Below are positions 1 to 6,914 of a stretch of DNA of 7,878 bases, in pieces. Each line of letters begins with the position of its first letter. Position 1 is the first letter of the stretch. The DNA is from Pseudomonadota bacterium. Its GTDB lineage: Bacteria; Myxococcota_A; Polyangia; Polyangiales; Sandaracinaceae. Location of the stretch: assembly GCA_023427125.1 (NCBI GenBank), contig JAEZBP010001102.1:1-7878 (forward strand). The letters run 5' to 3'. The position numbers and the translations under genes were made by a program. Below the pieces are notes generated by a model. The model was not told the DNA's origin and did no database searches. It saw only the letters and a program-made list of their open reading frames with translations.

Positions 1-1
1 G

Positions 2-685
2 AGCCGGGTCGCGGAGGCGACGACGCGCGCCGAGGCGACCGAGGCGAGCGACCTCGAGCTGGCGGAGGCTCAGCTCGCGCAAGCGACGGCGACGCTGGCG
101 GCGGCGCGCGACACGCTCGATCGCACGATCGTCCGGGCGCCGGCGGACGGCGTCATCGTCGATCGGCGGGTCGACCCGGGCGCGGCGGTGCAGGCCGGCG
201 CGACCCTGATCGAGATGGTGACGAGCGGGCCGACGCAGCTCGTCGTCGAGCCCGACGAGTCGAACCTCGCGCTGCTCGAGATCGGGCAGCGCGCGCTCGC
301 CTCCGCCGAGGCCTACCCGGAGCGCACGTTCGCGGCGCGCGTCGCGTGGATCGCGCCGTCGGTGGATCCCGAGCGCGGCACCATCGAGGCGAGGCTCGAC
401 GTGCCGGAGCCGCCTGCGTACCTGCGCCTCGACATGACCTGCTCGGTGGAGATCGTCACCGGGCGCGCCGAGGACGCGCTGGTGGTGCCGAGGGCCGCGG
501 TGCGCGACATCGCGAGCGGCGCGCCCTGGGTCTTGGTGATCGAGGATGGTCGCACGGCGCGACGCGAGGTCGAGCTCGGCCTCCGGGGAGAAGAGGTCGT
601 GGAGATCCGAGGGGGGCTGCGCGAGGGCGAGCTCGCGGTCGCCTCGGACGACGTGGGTCCGAGCCAGCGCGTGCGGGCGGCGTAG
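2..685 (+). CDS. periplasmic adaptor (HlyD/MacA/DevB-type membrane fusion protein), 5'-truncated
   Basis: This is the C-terminal 227 residues of an ABC-exporter adaptor that would bridge the inner-membrane permease to an outer-membrane channel. The frame is open from base 2, so the N-terminal anchor and first hairpin helix lie outside the window. Visible in order: an Ala/Glu/Leu-rich coiled-coil helix (about 2-110) with heptad-like AEAQLAQATATLAAARDTL; the second half of a lipoyl domain with the signature TIVRAPADGVI (about 118-150) followed by PGAAVQAGATL; a beta-barrel segment (about 230-450) including PSVDPERGTIEARLDV; and a membrane-proximal domain with VVPRAAVRD. The RAP-DG-I lipoyl signature followed by a barrel is diagnostic of the family. 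The stop lies 2 nt before the permease start, which implies co-transcription and probably translational coupling. The substrate cannot be read from the sequence. The internal GTG at 188 is not the real start, because the homologous reading continues upstream of it. Confidence 0.93.
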   Translation, partial: SRVAEATTRAEATEASDLELAEAQLAQATATLAAARDTLDRTIVRAPADGVIVDRRVDPGAAVQAGATLIEMVTSGPTQLVVEPDESNLALLEIGQRALASAEAYPERTFAARVAWIAPSVDPERGTIEARLDVPEPPAYLRLDMTCSVEIVTGRAEDALVVPRAAVRDIASGAPWVLVIEDGRTARREVELGLRGEEVVEIRGGLREGELAVASDDVGPSQRVRAA

Positions 686-687
686 CG

Positions 688-1903
688 ATGCAGGCCGAGT
701 GGTATCTCGCGCTGCGGTTCTTGCGCGAAGGGCGCGCGCAGACGGCGCTCATCATCATCGGCGCCGCGACCGGCGTGGCGGTCATGGTGTTCATCACCGC
801 GCTGATCACCGGGCTGCAGGAGACCATCATCGAGCGCACGCTCGGCACGCAGGCCCACATCGTCGTGCGGCCGCCCGACGAGATCGTGCGCGAGCTCTTG
901 GCCGCCCGCTCCCCCGGTGTCGTCGTGGCGAGCCGGATCGAGGAGCCCGCCCAGCGCGTGCAGTCGATCGATCAGTGGCAGCGCGTCGACCGGCAGCTCT
1001 CGCGCCTCGGCGGCGTCGTGGCGGTCTCGCCGATGGCCAGCGGCTCGGCGTTCGCGGTGCGCGGCAACGCCAGCCGCTCGGTGGCCCTGATCGGGATCGA
1101 CGCCGAGCGGTATACGCGCGTCGTGCCGATCCGGGATCACCTCGTCGAGGGGCGCTACTCGCTGGCGGGCACCGACGCGCTGATCGGCACCGAGCTCGCG
1201 GACGACCTCGGCGTGGTCCTCGGCGGGCGCGTGCGGGTCGGCACCGCCGACGGCCGCGCGCAGATCTTCACGGTGCGCGGGATCTTCGACCTCGGGATCG
1301 AGGATCTGAACGCGCGCTGGGTGGTGGTGTCGCTCCGAAACGCGCAGACGCTGCTGGATCTGGTCGGCGGCGCGTCGAGCATCGACCTGAAGGTGAGCGA
1401 CGTCTTCGAGGCGGACCGGGTGGCCGATCGCATCGAGGAGCGCACCGGGCTCGACGCCCAGAGCTGGATGGAGCGCAACGCGGAGCTGATGGTGGCGCTG
1501 CGCTCGCAGAGCGCGTCGAGCACGATCATCGTGGTCTTCGTGATGATCGCGGTGGCGATGGGGATCGCCAGCGTGCTCATCGTCTCGGTGGTGCAGCGCG
1601 CTCGGCAGATCGGCATCTTGCGCGCGATGGGCGCGCCGCGCGGGCGGGTGCTGAGGATCTTCCTGATCCAGGGCGGGGTGGTCGGCGTGGCCGGCGCGAT
1701 CCTCGGCTCGGCGATCGGGGCGACGCTGGCGCAGCTCTTCACGGCGCTCGTGCGCGACGCCGAGGGCGAGCCGCTCTTTCCCGTGGCCCTCGACGCGGGC
1801 ATCTTCGCCAGCACGCTGCTCATCGCGACGGCCACCGGAGTGGCGTCGGCCTTCTTCCCCGCGAGGCACGCGTCCCGCCTCGATCCCGCGGTGGCGATCC
1901 GCC

Positions 1904-1911
<8 letters not shown>
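688..1911 (+). CDS. ABC transporter permease, FtsX family, LolC/LolE-like
   Basis: This 407-residue protein is an inner-membrane permease subunit of a type VII (MacB/LolCDE-like) ABC exporter. Topology fits the family: TM1 at about 20-43, a large periplasmic domain at about 45-275, then three helices at about 280-302, 325-352 and 370-392. The cytoplasmic loop QRARQIGILRAMGAPRGRV (303-321) is the conserved FtsX coupling region. The C-terminus, with PARHASRLDPAVAI (391-404), matches the usual 'PARRAArLDPveALR' ending. The periplasmic domain resembles LolC/LolE more than MacB: ALIGIDAERY (133-142), LIGTELADDLGV (165-176) and IDLKVSDVFEADRV (232-245) each have recognisable counterparts in LolC. 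Length agrees with LolC/E. The ATG at 688 follows the adaptor stop by 2 nt, and the frame's upstream extension overlaps the adaptor and is not coding-like. The last 8 nt overlap the ATPase gene. With only one permease gene visible, a homodimer is inferred. The cargo is unknown; lipoprotein or lipid extraction is plausible. Confidence 0.93.
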
Positions 1912-2596
<685 letters not shown>

Positions 2597-2606
2597 GCTG
2601 GCAGTG

Positions 2607-2627
2607 CGCGCGCTTCGCGAGCGCGCG
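2607..2627 (+). terminator. GC-rich hairpin after the ABC exporter operon
   Basis: An inverted repeat of 8 bp (2607-2614 with 2620-2627) closes a 5-nt loop containing TTCG/TCGCG and begins 10 nt after the ATPase stop. There is no T-run after it, so it is not a canonical intrinsic terminator. It may act as a T-less terminator, a Rho-dependent 3' end or an mRNA-stabilising structure. Position just after the last gene, facing a convergent operon, is the main argument. Confidence 0.4.
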
Positions 2628-2712
2628 GGCCGAGCTACGCGGCACTGACCCGCGTGCGCTTCCCATCCCCGGGGTCCAAGCAGCCGGAACCGCTCCGCTC
2701 GGCGCTCCCCGA

Positions 2713-2727
2713 GCGCGCTTCGCGCGC
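2713..2727 (-). terminator. GC-rich hairpin after the minus-strand SDR gene
   Basis: GCGCGC (2713-2718) and GCGCGC (2722-2727) can pair around a 3-nt TTC loop (read on the + strand). The repeat ends 10 nt short of the SDR stop codon, so on the minus strand it lies just downstream of the gene. It shares the core GCGCGCTTCGCG with the hairpin at 2607-2627 that follows the opposing operon. No T-tract follows. The intervening 2628-2712 shows no gene. Confidence 0.35.
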
Positions 2728-2737
2728 GCCAAACCGC

Positions 2738-3550
2738 TCAGCCGCGCTCGCGGCGGAGGCGCGCCTTGACGGCGGCGCCCTTGCGGCGGAGGCGAGGCTC
2801 GAGCGTCCGGCGAAGGGCAGGGACCAGGTAGGCGAGGGTCGCGAGCTTCCCGCCGGCGATCGGGAACTCGCGCTCGCGACGGCCGTCGCGCGCGCAATCG
2901 AGGATCATGCGCGCGACGTCCTCGGCCGTGCACATGGTCTGCGAGAACACGATGTCCTCGACCTCGTCGAGCGCGTCCATGATGAAGCCGGTGTCGATCG
3001 GGCCCGGGCTGACCACCGACACCTTCACGTTGGTGCCGCGCAGCTCCTCTCGGAGGGCGAAGGAGAACGCGCGGAGGCCGAACTTGGTGGCCGAGTAGGT
3101 CGCGGCGCCGTTGAGCGGGACCTTGCCCGCGAGAGACGCGACGTTGACGATGAACCCGCCCTGCGCGCGGAGGTGCGGGAGCGCGAGCCGCGAGAGCACG
3201 ATGGGCGCGCGGAGGTTGGCGTCGACCATCGCCCCGAGCTCGTCGGGCTCGCGGGTCTCGAGGTCGCCGCGGAAGTGGGCGCCCGCGTTGTTGACGAGCC
3301 CGTGGAGGGCGCCGAAGCGCTCGACGCTCTGCGCGACGAGGCGCGCGAGCGCGGCGTTGTCCGTGACGTCGGCCGCGAGGGCGAGGACGCGGGCGCGCTC
3401 GCCGATCTCATCGGCTGCTCGCTCGAGCGGCTCGAGCCGGCGGGCGACCATGACGACGTTCGCGCCGGCGCGGTGGAAGGCCTCGGCGGCGGCGCGTCCG
3501 ACGCCGAGCGAGGCGCCGGTGACGATGACGGTGCTCTTCGCGAAGCTCAC
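2738..3550 (-). CDS. short-chain dehydrogenase/reductase (classical SDR)
   Basis: This 270-residue cytoplasmic oxidoreductase has a Rossmann fold. The cofactor loop TGASLGVG (11-18) fits the TGxxxGxG motif. Arg37-Arg38 at the end of the second strand, with no acidic residue there, suggests NADP(H) over NAD(H). Further landmarks are D61-V62, NNAG (87-90), and the complete catalytic tetrad N112, S139, Y152, K156 (YSATK), followed by PGPIDTG (182-188). The tail from about 237 onward is unusually basic (RLRRKGAAVKARLRRERG at the end), which might favour contact with membrane or nucleic acid. The start is a GTG at 3550: a TGA lies nine codons upstream in the same frame, no ATG intervenes, and MSFAKSTVIVTG is a normal SDR N-terminus. 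No Shine-Dalgarno sequence is visible. It follows the 630-aa lipoprotein gene by 24 nt and may be translated by coupling from it. Substrate is not predictable; SDRs with this motif set are often annotated only as 'SDR family NAD(P)-dependent oxidoreductase'. Confidence 0.95.
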   Translation of the reverse strand: MSFAKSTVIVTGASLGVGRAAAEAFHRAGANVVMVARRLEPLERAADEIGERARVLALAADVTDNAALARLVAQSVERFGALHGLVNNAGAHFRGDLETREPDELGAMVDANLRAPIVLSRLALPHLRAQGGFIVNVASLAGKVPLNGAATYSATKFGLRAFSFALREELRGTNVKVSVVSPGPIDTGFIMDALDEVEDIVFSQTMCTAEDVARMILDCARDGRREREFPIAGGKLATLAYLVPALRRTLEPRLRRKGAAVKARLRRERG

Positions 3551-3574
3551 GGGAGGCGGTGTAGCACGGTCGGA

Positions 3575-5467
3575 TCAGCGCGTGTTGGCGTGGCCCCAGC
3601 CAGGCACGAGGCCGGTCGTGTCGATGCCCGCGCGGCGCAGGATCGCGACCGGATCGTGGACGAAGTCGTCCTCTCCGAACGCGATGGCCTCGTCGTGCTC
3701 GCCCGGCTCGGTGAGGTAGGTCGGATCGCCGTAGATCATCGGGTAGACCTCGGTCCACACGTCGCTCAGCAGCACCTCGGCGGCGAGGGTGCCGCTCGCG
3801 ATGACGTAGACGATCGGGTGCTCGCCGCGGTAGTCGACCGCGAAGCCGTAGGTGTCCTCGCTCTCCGCCGAGCCCGGCAGGCTGTGCTGCCAGATGAGCT
3901 CGCGCCAGACGCCGCTGAGCATGTTGACCGAGCAGCTCCCGGGGACGTCGTCCCAACCGTAGGGATCGAGGTTTCCGTCGCCGGTGACGACGCCGCCGCC
4001 CTGGTTGACGGGCTCGGTGAGCCGATGGATCTCGAAGTAGCCCCACTCACCGTAGAGCGACTGATTGGCGCGCACGCCGCGCTTGCCTGGGCGCGTCCAG
4101 CGGGCTGCGCGTCGATCGGGCGCGAGCTCGATGCCCGTGCCGCTCCGCGCGTCGGGCGCGAGCTCGACACGATCGCGCTGCGCGACCGGCCCCGGGACGC
4201 GCACCCGCACGATGCGCTCGACCACCTGGCCCGTGCGATCGCGGACCCAGGCTCGCGCCGGGTGCAGGCCGATGGCGGTCGGCGTGAACGAGAACGTGGG
4301 GCCGGCGCCGCGCACCCGCCCCGCGTAGGGCGGGCTCGAGAGCAGCTCCCAGGCGATCGACGCGCTGAGGTCTCCGTCTTCCAGGTCGAGCGCGGTGGCC
4401 GACAGCACGACCGGCGGGCCCGAGGTGACGACGAGATCGGCCGGCACCTCGAGATCGGGCTCGCGATCGGGCGGGCCCGCGTAGCTGTCGCCGAACCCGA
4501 GGACGAGCGCGTCCGCGACCTCGCCGAGCCCCGCGCCGCGCAGGGCGGCGTGCGGATCGAGCGCGAAGGGGACGTTCTCGACGTCGGCGCCGGCGTTGAT
4601 CGCGAGCTGGAAGTCCGGCGCGCGCTTCGAGCCGGCGGCGAAGACGTGGATCGGCGCCGTGATCGCGGGGAGGGCGACGCTCTCGGACACCTGCGCGCCG
4701 CTCGGGCCGGGCACGATGACGTGGACGATCGGCGAGGCGCCGCGGTAGTCGACGGCGAGGCCGGTGGTCGGGAACGCCGCCGCGCGACGGCCGAGCCACT
4801 CGCCGCCGCTCGTGATCGAGCCGTCGGCGTGCGCTCCGAAGCTCTGATCGGTCGCGCCCACGTAGGTGTCGAGGAGCGGCGCCGACGCGGTGGCGATCCC
4901 GAAGCCGAGGTCGCCTCGGTCGTCCACGAGGACGTGTCCCTCGAAGTAGAAGACGCCGTCGCCAGGCGCGACGCTCTCGATCGAGCGCACGCCCCCGTGG
5001 ATGGCGAAGTCGACGGCGAGCCCGTCGTCGCGCAGGCGGAGGTCCGGATCGCGATCGGTGTCGCTCAGCCGGAGGGGCTCGTGATGATGGAGCACCGCCA
5101 CGAGCGTGCGGTCGCCGTCCATGACGGCGGTGACGGTGCGAGGGCTCACGAGGCTCGAGCGATAGGCGGGCTCGAGGGTCAGGGTCACCGCGCTGCCGAT
5201 CGCGAACGATCCCGCGCACGGGAGCGCGCAGTCGAGGCCGGGCGGATCGGAGCGCACGCGGCCCTGGCCGTCCCCCTCGAGCTCCACGGTGAGCGTCGCC
5301 GTCTCTTGGGGCCCCCACCACGGCCGGACGGTGGGCGGCGGCTTGCGCTCGGGCCGTACGATCGCGGCGTCGCCGAGGAGGGCGCCACCATCGGCGGCCG
5401 CGTCACCGCCATCGCACCCCACGAGGAGCGCGAGCGCCAGCACCTGGACGTTCGCACGACGAGACAT
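3575..5467 (-). CDS. putative surface lipoprotein with InlB-type repeat, PKD-like domain and two SPRY-like domains
   Basis: This 630-residue exported protein is not one I can name. The N-terminus has RR, a hydrophobic stretch (VLALALL) and a lipobox LVGC ending at Cys18, so lipoprotein processing is likely, followed by an Ala/Asp/Gly/Pro linker (19-50). Residues 57-127 resemble bacterial divergent InlB-type repeats (GxGxVxSxPxGxxC...C, with Cys80 and Cys84, then VTLTLEP). Residues about 135-325 and 433-614 are related to each other: FYFEG/GYFEI, then VDYRGASPIVHVI/VDYRGEHPIVYVI, then a closing LDPHAALRGAG/HDPVAILRRAG at similar spacing. Each resembles a SPRY/B30.2 fold, a binding module. Between them (335-425) is a PKD/Ig-like region (GPPVVLSATALDLEDGDL, TFSFTPTAIGLHPA). 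No catalytic motif is visible. The ATG at 5467 is used because a TGA lies seven codons upstream in frame. A surface binding or adhesion role is inferred only from domain type. Confidence 0.85.
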   Translation of the reverse strand: MSRRANVQVLALALLVGCDGGDAAADGGALLGDAAIVRPERKPPPTVRPWWGPQETATLTVELEGDGQGRVRSDPPGLDCALPCAGSFAIGSAVTLTLEPAYRSSLVSPRTVTAVMDGDRTLVAVLHHHEPLRLSDTDRDPDLRLRDDGLAVDFAIHGGVRSIESVAPGDGVFYFEGHVLVDDRGDLGFGIATASAPLLDTYVGATDQSFGAHADGSITSGGEWLGRRAAAFPTTGLAVDYRGASPIVHVIVPGPSGAQVSESVALPAITAPIHVFAAGSKRAPDFQLAINAGADVENVPFALDPHAALRGAGLGEVADALVLGFGDSYAGPPDREPDLEVPADLVVTSGPPVVLSATALDLEDGDLSASIAWELLSSPPYAGRVRGAGPTFSFTPTAIGLHPARAWVRDRTGQVVERIVRVRVPGPVAQRDRVELAPDARSGTGIELAPDRRAARWTRPGKRGVRANQSLYGEWGYFEIHRLTEPVNQGGGVVTGDGNLDPYGWDDVPGSCSVNMLSGVWRELIWQHSLPGSAESEDTYGFAVDYRGEHPIVYVIASGTLAAEVLLSDVWTEVYPMIYGDPTYLTEPGEHDEAIAFGEDDFVHDPVAILRRAGIDTTGLVPGWGHANTR

Positions 5468-5473
5468 CGATGC

Positions 5474-5495
5474 CCGGAGACCTGATCACCTCCGG
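5474..5495 (-). promoter_or_regulatory. extended Shine-Dalgarno within a leader hairpin
   Basis: On the minus strand the leader of the 630-aa lipoprotein gene contains GGAGGTGATC (complement of 5484-5493), a ten-base perfect complement to the usual 16S rRNA 3' end. The 8-base GGAGGTGA core ends 18 nt before the ATG at 5467, farther than usual. The inverted repeat CCGGAG (5490-5495 on the minus strand) and CTCCGG (5474-5479), with a 10-nt loop, pairs four bases of the GGAGG core. The hairpin could occlude the site. Any regulatory effect is an inference. Confidence 0.4.
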
Positions 5496-5504
5496 CGCGC
5501 GAGC

Positions 5505-5641
5505 ATGTCTTCGCTAGGTGTCAGCGGTGGCGGCACCGTCGGCCTCGGCGATGACTGGCCGCCCGGCCATCCGCCCAGTGGCTCGACGGCGCAGCCCTCA
5601 CCGAGCACGACGTCCGCGCCGCGCTCCTCGACTGGAAGTGA
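5505..5641 (+). pseudogene. possible remnant of a small plus-strand gene, frameshifted
   Basis: Within the 226-nt gap between two minus-strand genes, the + strand shows coding-like composition. From an ATG at 5505 one frame reads MSSLGVSGGGTVGLGDDW. From 5555 another frame reads LAARPSAQWLDG and then LTEHDVRAALLDWK before a TGA at 5639-5641. In that second frame 26 of 28 codons end in G or C, and the amino-acid pattern is like a natural protein C-terminus. A TGA at 5552 blocks the second frame upstream, so a single frameshift would be needed to join the halves into a protein of about 45 residues. I recognise no family. It could be chance in high-GC DNA. Confidence 0.2.
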
Positions 5642-5663
5642 ACCCCACTCGCCGAGGAGGCGA

Positions 5664-5678
5664 CGGCGGTCTCCGCCG
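5664..5678 (-). terminator. short GC hairpin downstream of the Cys-rich lipoprotein gene
   Basis: CGGCGG (5664-5669) and CCGCCG (5673-5678) form a 6-bp stem with a 3-nt loop, 15 nt past the stop of the minus-strand Cys-rich lipoprotein gene. No T-run follows on either strand. It could end or attenuate the ompA-like transcript before the next gene. The evidence is position and symmetry only. Confidence 0.25.
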
Positions 5679-5693
5679 ATCGGGTGGGTGCGG

Positions 5694-6914
5694 TCAGTCG
5701 GGCGTGATGGCGCGATGGACGACGACGGGGCCCGCGCCGTCGGTCACGACCGCGCCGTCCATCTCGAGGGGGAGCCGGACGGTGGAGCGCTCCGCGCGGT
5801 ACGTGAGCGGGACGCCGACGGCCACCGCGTCGGCCGAGCGTACGACGGTGAGCTCCGCGCCGGTGATCTCGAGGGGCGCGTCGTCCCACGTCAGCAGGCC
5901 CGCCGACTCGAGGATCGCGAGCGTGCCATCGCGCGGGCTCGCGCTCACGAGCGCGACGAGGGTGCCGCCTCGCTCGAGGAACGACGCGATCGCGATCCCC
6001 CACTCGCGGCCGATGCGCCGCCCCGCGTCCTCTCCGAGCTCCGCTTGCGCGTGGATGACGAGCACGTCGGCGAACGCGAGGCGATACGGGACGCGCTCCG
6101 CGTCGGCCTCCTCGTAGATCCAGGCACGCCCCGTGTCGTGTGCCGTGGCGTCGATCGACGCGATCGTTCCGTCGCGGCTCTCGGCGCTCGCCACGCCCTC
6201 GTAGGCGAGGACCCGCACGCTGCGGCGGCGCGCGAGGAGGGCCGCGTTCCCGGCGATGCGGCTCATCGCGGGGCGGCGCGCCGTGTAGTCGTGGCCGATC
6301 ACGACGAGGTGCCCCGCCGGCGCGGACTCGCACGCCCCCTCGATGCACAGCCCGGTGTCGCAGCGCACGCCGCATCCGCCGCAGTGATCGGGATCGCTCT
6401 CCGTGTCGACGCAGAGCGCGCTGCACGAGGCGAGCGGTGCCGGGCAGCTCGCGGCGCACGCTCCGGCGACGCAGAGCTCACCCGCGGCGCAGGCGCTCCC
6501 GCAGGCGCCGCAGTGCGCCGGGTCCCGATCGGCGCGGACGCAGCCGCCGCCGCACGCGAGCTCGCCGAGATCGCACACCGGGGGCAGCACCGGATCGACC
6601 GTCGGGATCCACGGCGCCGGCCGCACGCCGGGGATCAACCGTGTCGGGCCCCTGTCGCCGCCGTCCGCGTCGGGATGGACCGGCACGCCGCCGTCCGGAT
6701 CGAACATCGCCGCGTCGCCGTCCGCAGCGGTGCACGTCGCTTGGACGCACCCCTCGCCGCTCGCGCACGCCACCCCGCAAGCTCCACAGCTCTCGCGATC
6801 GCTCTCGAGGTCCACGCAGCGCCCGCCGCACTCGACCAGACCGGGGCGGCACTCTGCCCCCACGATCGGGCTCATGCAGCCTGCGAGCAGCAGCACCGTG
6901 ATCATCGCTCTCAT
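5694..6914 (-). CDS. Cys-rich lipoprotein with three Stig1-like modules and a Rossmann/GATase1-like C-terminal domain
   Basis: This 406-residue protein is predicted to be exported and lipidated: MRAMITVLLLAGC gives a short signal with lipobox LAGC ending at Cys13. Three cysteine modules follow at residues 22-61, 114-153 and 157-195, each with eight cysteines in the pattern C-x6-C-x3-C-x9-C-x2-C-x3-C-x5-C-x4-C (the third has x4 in place of x5) and the core 'DxxxCGxCG'. This resembles the Stig1-type repeats seen in many myxobacterial secreted proteins and probably forms disulfides. An Asp/Pro-rich linker (62-113) separates modules 1 and 2. Residues 198-406 form an alpha/beta domain (HLVVIGHDY, RVLAYEG, ADVLVIHAQ, IASFLERGGTLVALV) reminiscent of class I glutamine-amidotransferase-like folds. 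It has no cysteine, so an amidotransferase nucleophile is absent and a binding role is more likely. The ATG at 6914 overlaps the OmpA-like stop as ATGA and has a good ribosome-binding site. Function unknown. Confidence 0.88.
   Translation of the reverse strand: MRAMITVLLLAGCMSPIVGAECRPGLVECGGRCVDLESDRESCGACGVACASGEGCVQATCTAADGDAAMFDPDGGVPVHPDADGGDRGPTRLIPGVRPAPWIPTVDPVLPPVCDLGELACGGGCVRADRDPAHCGACGSACAAGELCVAGACAASCPAPLASCSALCVDTESDPDHCGGCGVRCDTGLCIEGACESAPAGHLVVIGHDYTARRPAMSRIAGNAALLARRRSVRVLAYEGVASAESRDGTIASIDATAHDTGRAWIYEEADAERVPYRLAFADVLVIHAQAELGEDAGRRIGREWGIAIASFLERGGTLVALVSASPRDGTLAILESAGLLTWDDAPLEITGAELTVVRSADAVAVGVPLTYRAERSTVRLPLEMDGAVVTDGAGPVVVHRAITPD
6330..6851 (-). repeat. three eight-cysteine protein modules (coding repeat)
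   Basis: The modules occupy 6732-6851, 6456-6575 and 6330-6446 in the minus-strand lipoprotein gene. Cysteine spacing is identical in the first two and differs by one residue in the third. Modules 2 and 3 are nearly adjacent, while an acidic linker separates 1 from 2. The similarity is clear at protein level but diverged at DNA level, suggesting old duplications. Confidence 0.85.

Noticed and set aside
2628..2712. Possible tRNA or small RNA between the convergent genes
   Set aside because: Stems can be drawn, as in any GC-rich DNA, but no T-loop GGTTCRA motif or cloverleaf pairing was found.
2654..5485. 943-codon open frame on the + strand
   Set aside because: It is antisense to the SDR and the 630-aa lipoprotein genes, whose products have clear motifs. 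Its translation is Arg/Asp/Glu/Ala-rich with no fold, as expected for a shadow frame in high-GC DNA.
5507..5527. CTGACA as a -35 element for the 630-aa lipoprotein gene on the - strand
   Set aside because: No -10-like sequence lies 16-18 nt downstream; the expected position is CG-alternating DNA.
5697..6323. Active glutamine amidotransferase or protease domain
   Set aside because: The C-terminal domain of the Cys-rich lipoprotein has no cysteine, so the class I amidotransferase nucleophile is absent, and no other catalytic set is evident.
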